Assembly: GCF_017298635.1 (NCBI RefSeq) | Contig: NZ_CP071182.1 | Coordinates: forward strand, 930,001-994,000 | DNA from: Paenalicyclobacillus mengziensis | Lineage (GTDB): Bacteria; Bacillota; Bacilli; Alicyclobacillales; Alicyclobacillaceae | DNA: 64,000 nt | Direction: 5' to 3' | Notes under the pieces: model-generated | What the model was told of the DNA's origin: nothing | The model's input: the letters and a program-made list of their open reading frames with translations, nothing else | Databases searched by the model: none | Program-made: the position numbers and the translations under genes | Shown here: piece by piece, positions 38,060-46,741 of the stretch | Numbering within the stretch: position 1 is the stretch's first letter | Layout of the letters: every line of letters begins with the position of its first letter

Positions 38060-38869
38060 TTGTCAACCTATTCTTCATCCCAAAATTCTGAACCGATTGT
38101 AGGAACTGTTCTGTTTGAGCAACGAGGACAAATTGCACTGTTGACTCTTTCCAATCCAAGCGCTCTAAACGCCATGACATGGCAAATGTATGAAGACCTC
38201 ACAACGCACTTGGACACAGTGTCAAAAGATGACACTGTACGCGTCGTAGTGATTCGTGGAGACGGCGACAAGGCTTTTGCCGCCGGAACAGACATCAAAC
38301 AGTTTGTTACGTTTAGCGGAGAAGATGGAGTCGCGTACGAAGAACGGATCGACACAGTGACGAAGAAATTGCTCGACTTACCGAAGCCGACCATCGCTGC
38401 CGTGCACGGCTATGCCATTGGCGGGGGACTGATTCTAACGGCTGCCTGTGACCTCCGTTATGGGACCAGTCGCGCTCGATTTGGAGCACCGATTGCGCGA
38501 ACACTCGGGAATTGTCTGAGCATCCGGAACTACAGTCGATTAACTTCTCTGCTCGGCGAGACAAGGGTAAAGGAACTCGTGTATACGGCACGCCTGCTTG
38601 GAGCCGACGAGGCACTCGCGGTCGGTTTCCTCAATGGAATTTTCGCCGACGACACTTTCTTCACCGACGTGTTGGAAGTTGCACAAGGCATCGCATCTCG
38701 GGCCCCACTCACGCTATGGGCAACGAAAGTGGCGCTGTCGAGGCTGCGCGATACGTCACAGATGCCGGAGTTTAACGACGTTGTACGACGGGTTTACGGC
38801 AGTGAGGATTTTCACGAAGGCGTTGTGGCCCATATCGAGAAACGCAGCCCGAATTGGCGGGGGAGGTAG
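38060..38869 (+). CDS. Enoyl-CoA hydratase/isomerase family protein, second set
   Basis: 269 residues from a TTG at 38060, placed 8 bases after GAAAGGGG; GTG at 38057 is an alternative. The crotonase core is present: FAAGTDIKQFVTF and GYAIGGGLILTAACDLRYG form the oxyanion hole. As in the first-set copy, the second catalytic Glu region (FGAPIARTLGNCLS) is atypical. It pairs with the CoA transferase at 36766. Confidence 0.88.
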   Translation: MSTYSSSQNSEPIVGTVLFEQRGQIALLTLSNPSALNAMTWQMYEDLTTHLDTVSKDDTVRVVVIRGDGDKAFAAGTDIKQFVTFSGEDGVAYEERIDTVTKKLLDLPKPTIAAVHGYAIGGGLILTAACDLRYGTSRARFGAPIARTLGNCLSIRNYSRLTSLLGETRVKELVYTARLLGADEALAVGFLNGIFADDTFFTDVLEVAQGIASRAPLTLWATKVALSRLRDTSQMPEFNDVVRRVYGSEDFHEGVVAHIEKRSPNWRGR

Positions 38870-38921
38870 TGGGAGAGAGACTCCTTTTTGCAAGGGGAGT
38901 CCATGGGTACAGCTTGTGTTT

Positions 38922-39383
38922 TCAATTTGGGCGCGTGTTTAATACGGTTTGATACCAATTAAGAAATTGCTTTTTGAGCGAGCTACGAATGTGCTTCTCG
39001 TCGAGTGGACCAGAATATACTTCCTTTTGGTCACTCCAACGCGCCCAGTTCCCCATGTCGCCGTGCACTTCCTCCCAGTTTCCGTCTGTGATCTTCAACG
39101 TTACGTCTCCCTTACTACAGTCAGCGGACACCGCAAATTGGCCCGCGTCCTTGGCGTTTGGGTGAATGATACAAAAGCCCAGGCTCCCGTCAGATGGAGA
39201 CTGAACACGCAGGTCTTGGTCTCCACCCGCAAGCTCACGTGCAGTACTGTCCAAGATGGGACCAAGGTTTTGTTCTAACGCGGCAGCAGCTTGCTGTTGC
39301 CTCTGAACGCTGGCTGCCTGCGCGGTTGATTCAGTCTCTGCAGTTTTCTGAATCTGATGCATTTCTCTTTGAAAATCACTCAT
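38922..39383 (-). CDS. 153-residue protein of unknown function
   Basis: The ATG at 39383 follows GAGGTG. The N-terminal 60 residues are a Gln/Ala/Glu-rich helix, probably a coiled coil. The C-terminal part is a compact acidic/aromatic domain (GFCIIHPNAKDAGQFAVSADCSKGDVTLKITDGNWEEVHGD). The frame extends a further 95 codons upstream without a good start. No family is recognised. It is divergent from the gerA operon. Confidence 0.6.
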   Translation of the reverse strand: MSDFQREMHQIQKTAETESTAQAASVQRQQQAAAALEQNLGPILDSTARELAGGDQDLRVQSPSDGSLGFCIIHPNAKDAGQFAVSADCSKGDVTLKITDGNWEEVHGDMGNWARWSDQKEVYSGPLDEKHIRSSLKKQFLNWYQTVLNTRPN

Positions 39384-39626
39384 ATGTAACACCTCTTCTT
39401 CGAACCTCTGTTTCGGACGAATTCCGAGATTAGTTTCCCAAGTCTGAGTGACTTCATTCTCGACTTTGAGCCCAGGGTTGTCTCTGGACATGGGGCGGCA
39501 GTCTGGTCCAACTTGAGGCGGCCTCGACACGCGAGAAACATAAAAGGAGAGCGCAGGGGGCATACTTGGATGGGTATGACCACACCGGGAACATCGGGAA
39601 TCAGAGGTGACTCGTAGAGGTGAATC

Positions 39627-41231
39627 GTGTTGTTTACTCCGTTCAATCGAAGAGATTATCGACATCAATATTCAGATAGGCCTCTGCCCAAAGTACCGGA
39701 TTATCGTAATGCGCCGAAACTTACGGGTGATTTAGATGAGACGCTGGAATACCTACAGGCAACAGCCGGCACCAGCGATGACTTTGCCATTCGCCGCACG
39801 GTGGTAAACCACAAGCAAGCCATTCTTGTTTACTATCAAACCATTGCCAACGAACAGCAGGTCGAAAGTGTGTTGCATGCCTTGCAACTCCATCCCTATC
39901 CGAGGGTTTCATCGAAAGAACTCCCGTACTACTTGACGAGAAATGTGATCTCGGTAGGAAATACGGTTTTAGATAACAACTTCTGGAAAATTAGAGAGTC
40001 GCTCTCTCGTGGTTCAATCATCTTGTTTGTTGAGGGCATGCGCGTTGCAATTACGCTTGGTGCAAAGAATTTACCCCACAGGGCTTTAGAACCTGCGCTA
40101 CTTGAATCGAGTACTCGCGGTCCGCAAGTTGCATTTATTGAAAACATTGACGTGAATATCGGTCTGATGCGCTGGGCGCTCGAAAACGACACACTGACCG
40201 TAAAACAGTTCACAGTGGGATACCGGAGCCGAAATCGAGTGGCTGTCCTATACCAACATGACGTCGCCAATCCCCTGTTGGTCGATACCGTCACAAAGCG
40301 CATTGAGGCGGTTCATGTTGACAAACTCACCGGCAGCGCAACGCTTGAACAACGAATTATTGACAATCATTGGACGCTGTTTCCGCAAACGCGCGCAACC
40401 ACACGAGTGGACAACTGTGTCAAAGAGGTAGGGCAAGGCAAAGTCCTGATTCTCGTCGACGGAGACCCAACCGCACTGCTCGCGCCTGGCACCATCGTAG
40501 ATTTCTTTCAGACGATGGAAGATGACCAGCACAGTTGGTGGGAGGCAACCACTGTGCGGTGGCTGCGGATGGTGTCATTTGTCCTTGCTTTCTATTTGCC
40601 TGCTCTCTACATCTCCTTTGTCGACTTTAATCCTGAACTCATGCCGCAAAATCTCGCTTTGCAGATTGCCCGTTCCCGTGAAGGGGTTCCGTTTAATGCG
40701 GCGACTGAAGTGATGATGATGCAACTGGTGATTGAAATCATTCGGGAAGCAGCACTTCGGATGCCGAAAGCGATGGGGCAGACCATCGGCATCGTTGGTG
40801 GTTTAGTACTGGGACAAGCAGCCGTGGAGGCTGGTCTGGTCAGTAACATTTTGATTGTCGTGATTGCCTTAACAGCAGTAGCCTTATTTGTCCTCCCAAG
40901 TTACGAGTTTTCAACGGTTCTACGTATTTTGAGCTGGCTAAACATCATCGGTGCTTCGATTTTCGGTTTTTACGGCGTGATGTTGGTTGTGATGCTCATT
41001 TTGTTTCATGTGGGTTCGCTGAAGTCGTTTGGTATTCCCTACCTCGATCCGATTTCCGGCGTACATGGCAGAGATTTCTTTTTGGACGGGGTGGTGCGCT
41101 TTCCACTTGCCATGCTCGACAAGCGAGCAGAACACTATCATGACCAGGAAGTCACCAGAGCTGCCGACTATACCGACCCCGTAGAGCATCCGGTGCTTGA
41201 GAAAGTTTCACAAAATCGGAGCAGACAATGA
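39627..41231 (+). CDS. gerA-type: Spore germination receptor subunit A (GerA family)
   Basis: 534 residues from a GTG after AGAGGTGA. A large soluble N-terminal domain (about 30-290) contains VLILVDGDPTALLAPGTIVDFFQTMEDD, the family hallmark, followed by four to five membrane helices (about 310-490) with PMAIVLQIARSREGVPF-like sequence LALQIARSREGVPFNAATEVMMM and GQTIGIVGGLVLGQAAVEAG. It is the A subunit of an inner-membrane nutrient receptor that starts germination. Confidence 0.95.
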   Translation: MLFTPFNRRDYRHQYSDRPLPKVPDYRNAPKLTGDLDETLEYLQATAGTSDDFAIRRTVVNHKQAILVYYQTIANEQQVESVLHALQLHPYPRVSSKELPYYLTRNVISVGNTVLDNNFWKIRESLSRGSIILFVEGMRVAITLGAKNLPHRALEPALLESSTRGPQVAFIENIDVNIGLMRWALENDTLTVKQFTVGYRSRNRVAVLYQHDVANPLLVDTVTKRIEAVHVDKLTGSATLEQRIIDNHWTLFPQTRATTRVDNCVKEVGQGKVLILVDGDPTALLAPGTIVDFFQTMEDDQHSWWEATTVRWLRMVSFVLAFYLPALYISFVDFNPELMPQNLALQIARSREGVPFNAATEVMMMQLVIEIIREAALRMPKAMGQTIGIVGGLVLGQAAVEAGLVSNILIVVIALTAVALFVLPSYEFSTVLRILSWLNIIGASIFGFYGVMLVVMLILFHVGSLKSFGIPYLDPISGVHGRDFFLDGVVRFPLAMLDKRAEHYHDQEVTRAADYTDPVEHPVLEKVSQNRSRQ

Positions 41232-42382
41232 AGACGTTCCTTCGACGATTGAGCACGGTTGTTATCGCTGGGGCCTTATGCTCTTTGTTGACTGGGTGTT
41301 GGGACTACAGGGCAATCAATACGCGTTCAGCCGTGACGGGAATCGGTTTTGACCCGGTTCCAGGGACTCCCGACAAAATGCGAATTACCATTCAAGTACC
41401 CATCCTGAGCCAAAGTGCGGGCTCATCGACGAGCAGTTCTACACCGGGGACGAATGATGCGTTTGAGAACATATCGACTGAAGCGTACTCGGTCTCCGAA
41501 GCCTTGCGAAGTCTTCAGACGCAAATGAACCGTCAGCCAGACATTGCTCAACTGCGTATTATTGTTTTTAATGCAAAATTGTCTCCACAAATGATGGACA
41601 CAGCAGTTGCGCAGCTGATTCGCGTTCCGACAATTAACCGACTTGCGAGGGTCGTGACGACGCCAGATAACACACAAGAAGTTTTTGGCGTGAAGGGCAC
41701 AGATACAACACCGATGGGCTTTTTGGACCAGGCTTTTAACATGTCTGAACAGGGATACGTGGTCAGTCGTGAACTTTGGCAGTATTGGCGTGACGCAACA
41801 CAAGTGGGGGTTGTACCGGTCGTGCCGATTGTGACTGCGAGTTCGACCAATGGCGGGAATGGCAATCGCCTGACAACTGCTGGAGTTTATGTCTACTTGA
41901 ATAATCAGATCTCCTTTACCTTAACCAGGAAACAGACATTGTACGTCAATTTTCTCACCGGTAACGTTAAAAATATGGCACTCGACGTGCCCGTTCAGAG
42001 CGGTGAAGCAGCGTTGACCAACGTCAGCGTGAATCGGCGTTTACGCTGCTTTAGCCAAGGAAACCACGTGGTTCTTTATGACCGCGTCTCGATTTCTGGC
42101 ACCCTTGCAAAAGTCCCGAGCGCGACACCGAAGCCAATCCCGCCAACCGACCTCAACTGGCTTCAAGATGAGGTATCAAAGTACCTGGCAGAGCAACTCA
42201 TGGAGACAATTCAGACGCTGCAACAGCATCGGGCTGATGTTATTGGATTTGGGCGCATCTATCTGCAGCACCATCCCGAAGAAGAAGCAAAGCTGAAGGC
42301 GCAATGGGGCGAGGTATTCCAGCATGCAAAACCTCAAATAGTTGTGCAGGTGCGCATTAGCAGCAAGGGAGAACTCATTTAA
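41228..42382 (+). CDS. gerC-type: Spore germination receptor lipoprotein subunit C (GerC family)
   Basis: 384 residues; the start overlaps the A-subunit stop by 4 bases. The signal peptide ends in the lipobox LLTGC (Cys about 24), followed by WDYRAINTRSAVTGIGFD, the usual GerC mature start. The remaining three-domain GerC body ends with VIGFGRIYLQHHPEEEAKLKAQWGEVF. It forms part of the GerA-type receptor on the outer face of the inner spore membrane. Confidence 0.94.
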   Translation: MKTFLRRLSTVVIAGALCSLLTGCWDYRAINTRSAVTGIGFDPVPGTPDKMRITIQVPILSQSAGSSTSSSTPGTNDAFENISTEAYSVSEALRSLQTQMNRQPDIAQLRIIVFNAKLSPQMMDTAVAQLIRVPTINRLARVVTTPDNTQEVFGVKGTDTTPMGFLDQAFNMSEQGYVVSRELWQYWRDATQVGVVPVVPIVTASSTNGGNGNRLTTAGVYVYLNNQISFTLTRKQTLYVNFLTGNVKNMALDVPVQSGEAALTNVSVNRRLRCFSQGNHVVLYDRVSISGTLAKVPSATPKPIPPTDLNWLQDEVSKYLAEQLMETIQTLQQHRADVIGFGRIYLQHHPEEEAKLKAQWGEVFQHAKPQIVVQVRISSKGELI

Positions 42383-42397
42383 GGGAGCAGTCATTGG

Positions 42398-43495
42398 ATG
42401 TACAAGTTGTCGAAGTTCCAAATCATCTGTGTATTGTCTACGAGCTTTCTTCCCCTGCTGTTCTGGATCTTTCCACGTTATGCCGCATATCAGGCGGGGG
42501 CTGATGGACAGTGGGCAGTGCTCGGCGCGTGTCTCGTGGGTCTGTTTAGTGCGTACTTACACGGACTGCTAAACACCTATTTTCCCAAGCAAACAGGCGT
42601 CGAAATGGCGACGGCACTATACGGAAAAGTCCTCGGAAAACTGGTTGTTTCCTCGTTCATCCCTGGGTATTTGCTGTTTGTCTCCATTAGTCTATATTCG
42701 TACTCCATTACTGTAAAACAGATTCTCCCGAATACGCCCCGACTCGCCACCGCTGGAGCATTGGCCTTGGTGTCTGTGATTGGTGCAATGTACGGGATAG
42801 AAGCGATTTCTAGGGTTGCGAGTATCACATTTCCTGTCGTCATGTTTGTGCTGTCGTTGTCCTACATTTTTGTCTTTTTCCGAGGGGCCTGGACCGGGGT
42901 ATTCCTACATCCGGTCAGCATCACGCGGTCTATCTCTGGTGCCGTGGACCTACTGCCCATTTTCTTTGGCCAAAATTTATATCTGATGCTCAGTCCCTAT
43001 TACGACCGTCGTAAACGGAACGCCTTATGGTTGCCGCTTGTGGCGACGGGAATTGGTTCCATTTACGTCATCGTCGTGTACATCGTGTCCATCCGGGTGG
43101 TGGGCTATGAAGGTCTTCGCGTCCTTGCCCACCCAGTTGATTTTGTACTTCAACTGGTGCAACTGCAAGGGCTCATCATTCAACGCTTTGGCATCGGTCT
43201 TATTTTCATATCGACAATGTTTCAAGCTGTTTTCTACGCCAATCACCTGTGGGCATTGTCTGAATTGTCGAGGCGAATGTTCAATCTCCAGAAATCTAGT
43301 GAAAAATGGTTCATCTTGACCTACGCGGTGACCATTGTCATGGTATTCCAACTTGTTCCAAACCAACAGGTTGGAGACTGGATTGTGTTCAATATCCTTG
43401 TTCCGCTCAGTTGGGTCTACCTCGTTATCGAACCGCTGATGAAGTTGCTAACCTATTATCTGCGTCAAAAGTTGACGGCGTTCGCGTCTGGCTGA
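42398..43495 (+). CDS. gerB-type: Spore germination receptor subunit B (GerB permease family)
   Basis: 365 residues with ten membrane helices, an amino acid permease-like fold of the endospore germination permease family. FGQNLYLMLSPYYDRRKR in the middle and PLSWVYLVIEPLMKLLTYYLRQ at the end are typical. It forms the ligand-binding channel of the receptor with the A and C subunits (gene order A-C-B). The stop is 48 bases before the right end of element 2, so the complete receptor operon is inside the element. Confidence 0.94.
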   Translation: MYKLSKFQIICVLSTSFLPLLFWIFPRYAAYQAGADGQWAVLGACLVGLFSAYLHGLLNTYFPKQTGVEMATALYGKVLGKLVVSSFIPGYLLFVSISLYSYSITVKQILPNTPRLATAGALALVSVIGAMYGIEAISRVASITFPVVMFVLSLSYIFVFFRGAWTGVFLHPVSITRSISGAVDLLPIFFGQNLYLMLSPYYDRRKRNALWLPLVATGIGSIYVIVVYIVSIRVVGYEGLRVLAHPVDFVLQLVQLQGLIIQRFGIGLIFISTMFQAVFYANHLWALSELSRRMFNLQKSSEKWFILTYAVTIVMVFQLVPNQQVGDWIVFNILVPLSWVYLVIEPLMKLLTYYLRQKLTAFASG

Positions 43496-43514
43496 CGACC
43501 TTGACCATCCTTTC

Positions 43515-43562
43515 CTACGCTTCATTCGAGTGTGCATTTGCTAAGGCTTTTCACCGTATGAA
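43515..43562 (+). other. attR of element 2 (crossover AA at 43543-43544)
   Basis: To the left is the attP half with CTTCATT at 43520-43526; to the right are the spoVR codons continuing KAFHRMK. Confidence 0.75.
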
Positions 43563-44868
43563 GATGGAATATGATTTCGGGTTAAGTCGTATTTATGAGC
43601 TCGTCATCAACTCTGATCCTTGTTACGCGTTTCTGCTCGACGGTAACTCGTTGCTGCAAAACAAGACCGTGTCTGCACACGTTCTGGCACACTGCGATTT
43701 TTTCAAGAACAACACGGCGTTTTCCAAAACGTCCCGAGACATGGTTGATAGGATGGCTTCCAATGCGGAGCGCATCCGGGGCTACGAACTGGAGTACGGA
43801 AGAAAACGCGTTGAGGCACTGCTCGATGCAGGCATGGCGATACAAGAACACGTGGACCCCTCACTCCATGGTTCTCGAGGGCGGGCGAGTCAGGAGCAAA
43901 ATCGACGTTATTCGATGGCCGACTCTCCAACACAAGACCGACGCCGGTCTCAGAACTCTGGCCAGGCGAGGGGGGGATACGAGGACCTCTGGGCGATGGA
44001 CGCATTACTCAATCAGAATGCGAGTGGTGCGTCGGTATTGGCCAAAGATACTGCTGCCCGGGACGGAGAGACAAGGCTTCGACGTAAAAACCCACCGCTG
44101 CCGCAGAAAGACATTATGCTGTTTTTGATTGAAAACAGTCCCACGCTTGAGGAATGGGAGCGGGATATCCTATCCCTGTTACGGGAGGAAATGCTCTACT
44201 TTTGGCCGCAAATTGAGACCAAAATCATGAATGAAGGTTGGGCTACGTATTGGCATCTGCGTATTATGCGTGAACTTGAGCTTGAAGAGTCAGATGCTGT
44301 GGAGTTTGCGAAAATGCACTCGGGTGTGGTGTTGCCGTCGAGAATGTCCATCAACCCATACCATGTGGGACTTGCCATCTGGGAGGACATTGAGCGGCGT
44401 TGGGATAATCCCACCGAGGAAGAGCGAGCGCGGTTCGGACGAGAACCTGGGCAGGGTCGAGCAAAGATGTTTGAAGTTCGTGAAACGGAAACGGATATGT
44501 CGTTTCTTCGGAACTACCTGACGAAGGACTTGGTGCACAACTTAGATTTGTACCTGTACCAGAAGGTCGGCAACGAGTGGCGCATTGTAGAGAAGGACTG
44601 GGAGAAAGTACGAGACCTCCTGTGTGCGGTCAGAGTCAACGGCGGCATGCCTGTTCTATACGTCGAGGACGGAGACTACAACCAGAACGGAGAACTGTAT
44701 GTCAAACACGCTTACGAGGGAGCGGAACTAGACCTCAAACATCTTGAGAAGACGCTGCCGTATCTGCAGCAACTGTGGGGACGGACCTGCCACTTACAGA
44801 CGGTGATTGAGGGGCGCGATGTGCTCTTTACGTCTGACGGCAAGAAGACACTCCGTAAGTTCATGTGA
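43545..44868 (+). CDS. spoVR: spoVR 3' segment (split gene)
   Basis: The rest of SpoVR, starting in KAFHRMKMEYDFGLSRIYELVINSDPCYAFLLDGNSLLQNK and running through HCDFFKNN, EDIMLFLIENSPTLEEWERDIL-like and EGWATYWHLRIMRELEL to FTSDGKKTLRKFM. There are no stops or frameshifts. An upstream open stretch (from 43306) is only antisense/out-of-frame read-through of the gerB end. Without the first 58 codons at 13082 it has no start signal of its own. The intact state of both halves suggests that the gene is still used after rearrangement. Confidence 0.94.
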
Positions 44869-44880
44869 AAATTGATCTAC

Positions 44881-44940
44881 GTGAATAAAGTCGGTAACCG
44901 GTGAATAAAGTTGGTAACCCGCAAATAAAGTTGGTGACCG
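44881..44940. repeat. Three tandem 20-bp repeats after spoVR
   Basis: Three units of the form GTGAATAAAGTTGGTAACCS begin at 44881, 44901 and 44921 with 2-4 differences. Multiple short repeats reading (on the minus strand) GGTTACCAACTTTATTC resemble the repeated ends of IS21-type elements, so this may be an IS end remnant. The rest of 44941-45186 has no supported gene. Confidence 0.6.
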
Positions 44941-45186
44941 ATTGACCCCACGGTGTATTTCTTGCCGCGGGGTTTCTTGCGTATGGCGAGACTCTCTTGT
45001 TAGGGAGAGAAAACTGAAGCTATTGTGTTCACTCATGGATATTTTCGTATGTTCTATAAAATGGTCATTGCATAAACGGGGGTTTGCTCAAGATAACTCT
45101 ACTCTTGCCGGTGCCAAAAGGTATCACGGTGATTGCAAGAATGTGGTACATTTAGGTCAGAAGAGCTGACGGAGGAGAGGTTGGGG

Positions 45187-45468
45187 ATGAAGTGGTCCAA
45201 GGTACGTGAAAGCTTCCCGAATCAGTTCGTGTTAGTCGAGGAGCTAGCGTCGCATATCGAAAACGACAGGGTGTACGTGGATGATGTTGCGGTAGTACGT
45301 GCCGTACCTGATGATGAGGCTACAAGAACCCTAATGCAGTGCAAGGATAAGCTGTTTGTCTACCATACAAACAATGACTCAATTGTTATAGAACTTCGAC
45401 GAAGACCAGGTTTAAGGGGTAGATTTAGGGCATTGAATATGCCGATGGACTTTTGCTCGCCTCTTTAA
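45187..45468 (+). CDS. Small conserved-type protein next to the aspartyl protease gene
   Basis: 93 residues from the ATG at 45187 after GGAGGAGAGG. The pattern MKWSKVRESFPNQFVLVEELASHIENDRVYVDDVAVVRAVPDDEATRTL, then KLFVYHTNNDSIVIELRRRPGLRG resembles proteins that occur directly upstream of retropepsin-like genes in other Firmicutes. After RPGLRG the last 18 residues read into the next gene and are probably not original, which suggests a small frameshift near 45420-45440. Confidence 0.6.
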   Translation: MKWSKVRESFPNQFVLVEELASHIENDRVYVDDVAVVRAVPDDEATRTLMQCKDKLFVYHTNNDSIVIELRRRPGLRGRFRALNMPMDFCSPL

Positions 45469-45806
45469 CCGTCACGTACAAGGGTCAAAGCAAAACCATC
45501 GACCGTATGGCGATTGATACAGGAGCCGCTCACACCATTGTCGTGTCGGATGCGGTGGATGATATTGGACTTGGTTTTGACATCGGGGACCCCATAAATC
45601 GTTCCTTCGGTGTTGGTGGAACGGATTACGCATTTGAGAAAATTGTCGACAGTCTGGAGTTTGGCGGAGTCAAAATGACAAGCAAGCCATTGGACTTTGG
45701 GCAGATTGATTGGGATATTAACGGTTTGATCGGCTTAGATATCTTGATTTCGGGGCGATTTGTCATCGATTTAGATAATATGGCAATTACCGCCAACAAG
45801 GGCTAA
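45432..45806 (+). CDS. Retropepsin-like aspartyl protease family protein
   Basis: About 124 residues. IDTGAAHTIV carries the catalytic DTGA of the single-domain retropepsin fold, followed by GVGGTDYAFEKIVDSLEFGGV and INGLIGLDILI, the second conserved strand. The natural N-terminus reads IEYADGLLASLTVTYKG, but the only codons before the upstream stop are GGC and ATT; the start would be ATT at 45432 or TTG at 45453. Either a rare start or a frameshift linking it to the preceding gene is possible. Function unknown. Confidence 0.7.
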   Translation: MEYADGLLLASLTVTYKGQSKTIDRMAIDTGAAHTIVVSDAVDDIGLGFDIGDPINRSFGVGGTDYAFEKIVDSLEFGGVKMTSKPLDFGQIDWDINGLIGLDILISGRFVIDLDNMAITANKG

Positions 45807-46157
45807 TGAAGCAAAAAAGTACACAAACCAAAGACACGCGGGCTCGCTGCATGAATATTCACTGGGCAAGCCCTTTTCTTATGAGGCTAAGGGAGTGCAG
45901 CACCCGGTTGTATAGAGTTTGTCCTATGGATGATGGCGTAAATGAAGAGGTAAGCACGCCAAGAGACATGAAAGCGGGTGGTCGGATTTGAAAAACGTGT
46001 TATGAGTTCTATTGGGAGTCGTACTAGGCGTCGGTGGTTTTTGGTTCGCTACTTATACTCCTGGGTCGAGTGTGGTAAAGCCAACTAGCCCAACCAACGT
46101 CGCAATAATGTTCAGTCAGGCAGTGAACGATAACAGCCTTTACAGCGTAAAGGAACT
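45807..46157. other. Degraded stretch, no intact gene
   Basis: Only short frames. From about 45988 a TTG-initiated frame hits a stop after five codons, then continues as a membrane-helix-like segment (LGVVLGVGGFWFATYTPGSSVV), resembling the decayed N-terminus of a small secreted protein. Confidence 0.4.
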
Positions 46158-46565
46158 ATGGTATTTCTCTCGCCAGCTGTTTACGTAGCCACACCGCAGG
46201 TAATCGTCAACCGGTCAAGACACATTTTCAAACTCATGCGGGAAGACCGTTCGTTGTTTAACAACCGATTTCGTAATAACCTTCGCAGTGTTGGCTCCTC
46301 TCCCTTTTACAACGTACTACAGTTCCAAAAGGTGGTACGCCACGCAAAGAAAGTCATCCCACATCTCCATGTACCGGTGTGCATTACACATGGGGCGGAA
46401 GATGAAATTGTTGATCCCAAAAGCTCCTGGTGGATCTATCGAACGATTTCCTCGGAACACAAGGAATTACACCTGTTGCCCGGTTCTCGGCATCTAGTGT
46501 GTCATGACAATGAAGTCAACCTTCTTATTCAGACAGTGACTGGTTTCTTGAACAAATATAAATGA
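46158..46565 (+). pseudogene. Carboxylesterase (Est30-like), C-terminal remnant
   Basis: 135 residues covering the second half of a small esterase: LHVPVCITHGAEDEIVDPKSSWWIYRTI holds the catalytic Asp region and LLPGSRHLVCHD the catalytic His. The N-terminal half with the GxSxG nucleophile is missing, and upstream sequence belongs to an unrelated decayed reading frame. It is therefore inactive unless it serves another role. Confidence 0.7.
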
Positions 46566-46741
46566 GATGGTTCGTCACCTTGTATGCTGTCTCCTGGGTG
46601 TTCAGTTCAACACAATAGTTACGCAGTTACTTTCTCATGAAATTGTCCAAAATAACCATACACGTCACAGCAATAGACTGTAAATCCGCTTCATTTTGTT
46701 TGGTGTACTGTAACCTTAGCTTCACGAGGGGAATGTATGAT

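Larger units (their letters stand above)
13256..43542 (+). mobile_element. Element 2: 30.3-kb intervening element in spoVR
   Basis: The spoVR halves face the same way, 30,287 bp apart, with TAA shared at both junctions (13255-13257, 43542-43544). Joining the element ends gives an inverted repeat symmetric about AA: CTTCATT at 43520-43526 and AATGAAG at 13274-13280 are each exactly 23 bases out, and GCT/AGC flank the core; about 16 of the 27 outward positions pair. This is strong evidence for serine-recombinase insertion. The cargo looks like ordinary chromosomal genes (proteases, regulators, glycosyltransferases, acyl-CoA metabolism, gerA operon), with no phage structural genes. A large serine recombinase lies inside (23456-24907) but about 10 kb from the nearer end. 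Confidence 0.85.

Noticed and set aside
13256..43542. Element 2 as a prophage
   Set aside because: No capsid, tail, terminase, lysis or phage replication genes were found in 30 kb; the content is metabolic and sporulation-related.
43306..43544. spoVR 3' segment beginning at 43306
   Set aside because: This stretch is the gerB coding end read in another frame, followed by the element end; it has no SpoVR similarity until KAFHRMK.
44881..44940. CRISPR-like repeats
   Set aside because: Three adjacent 20-mers without spacers; an IS end is more likely.
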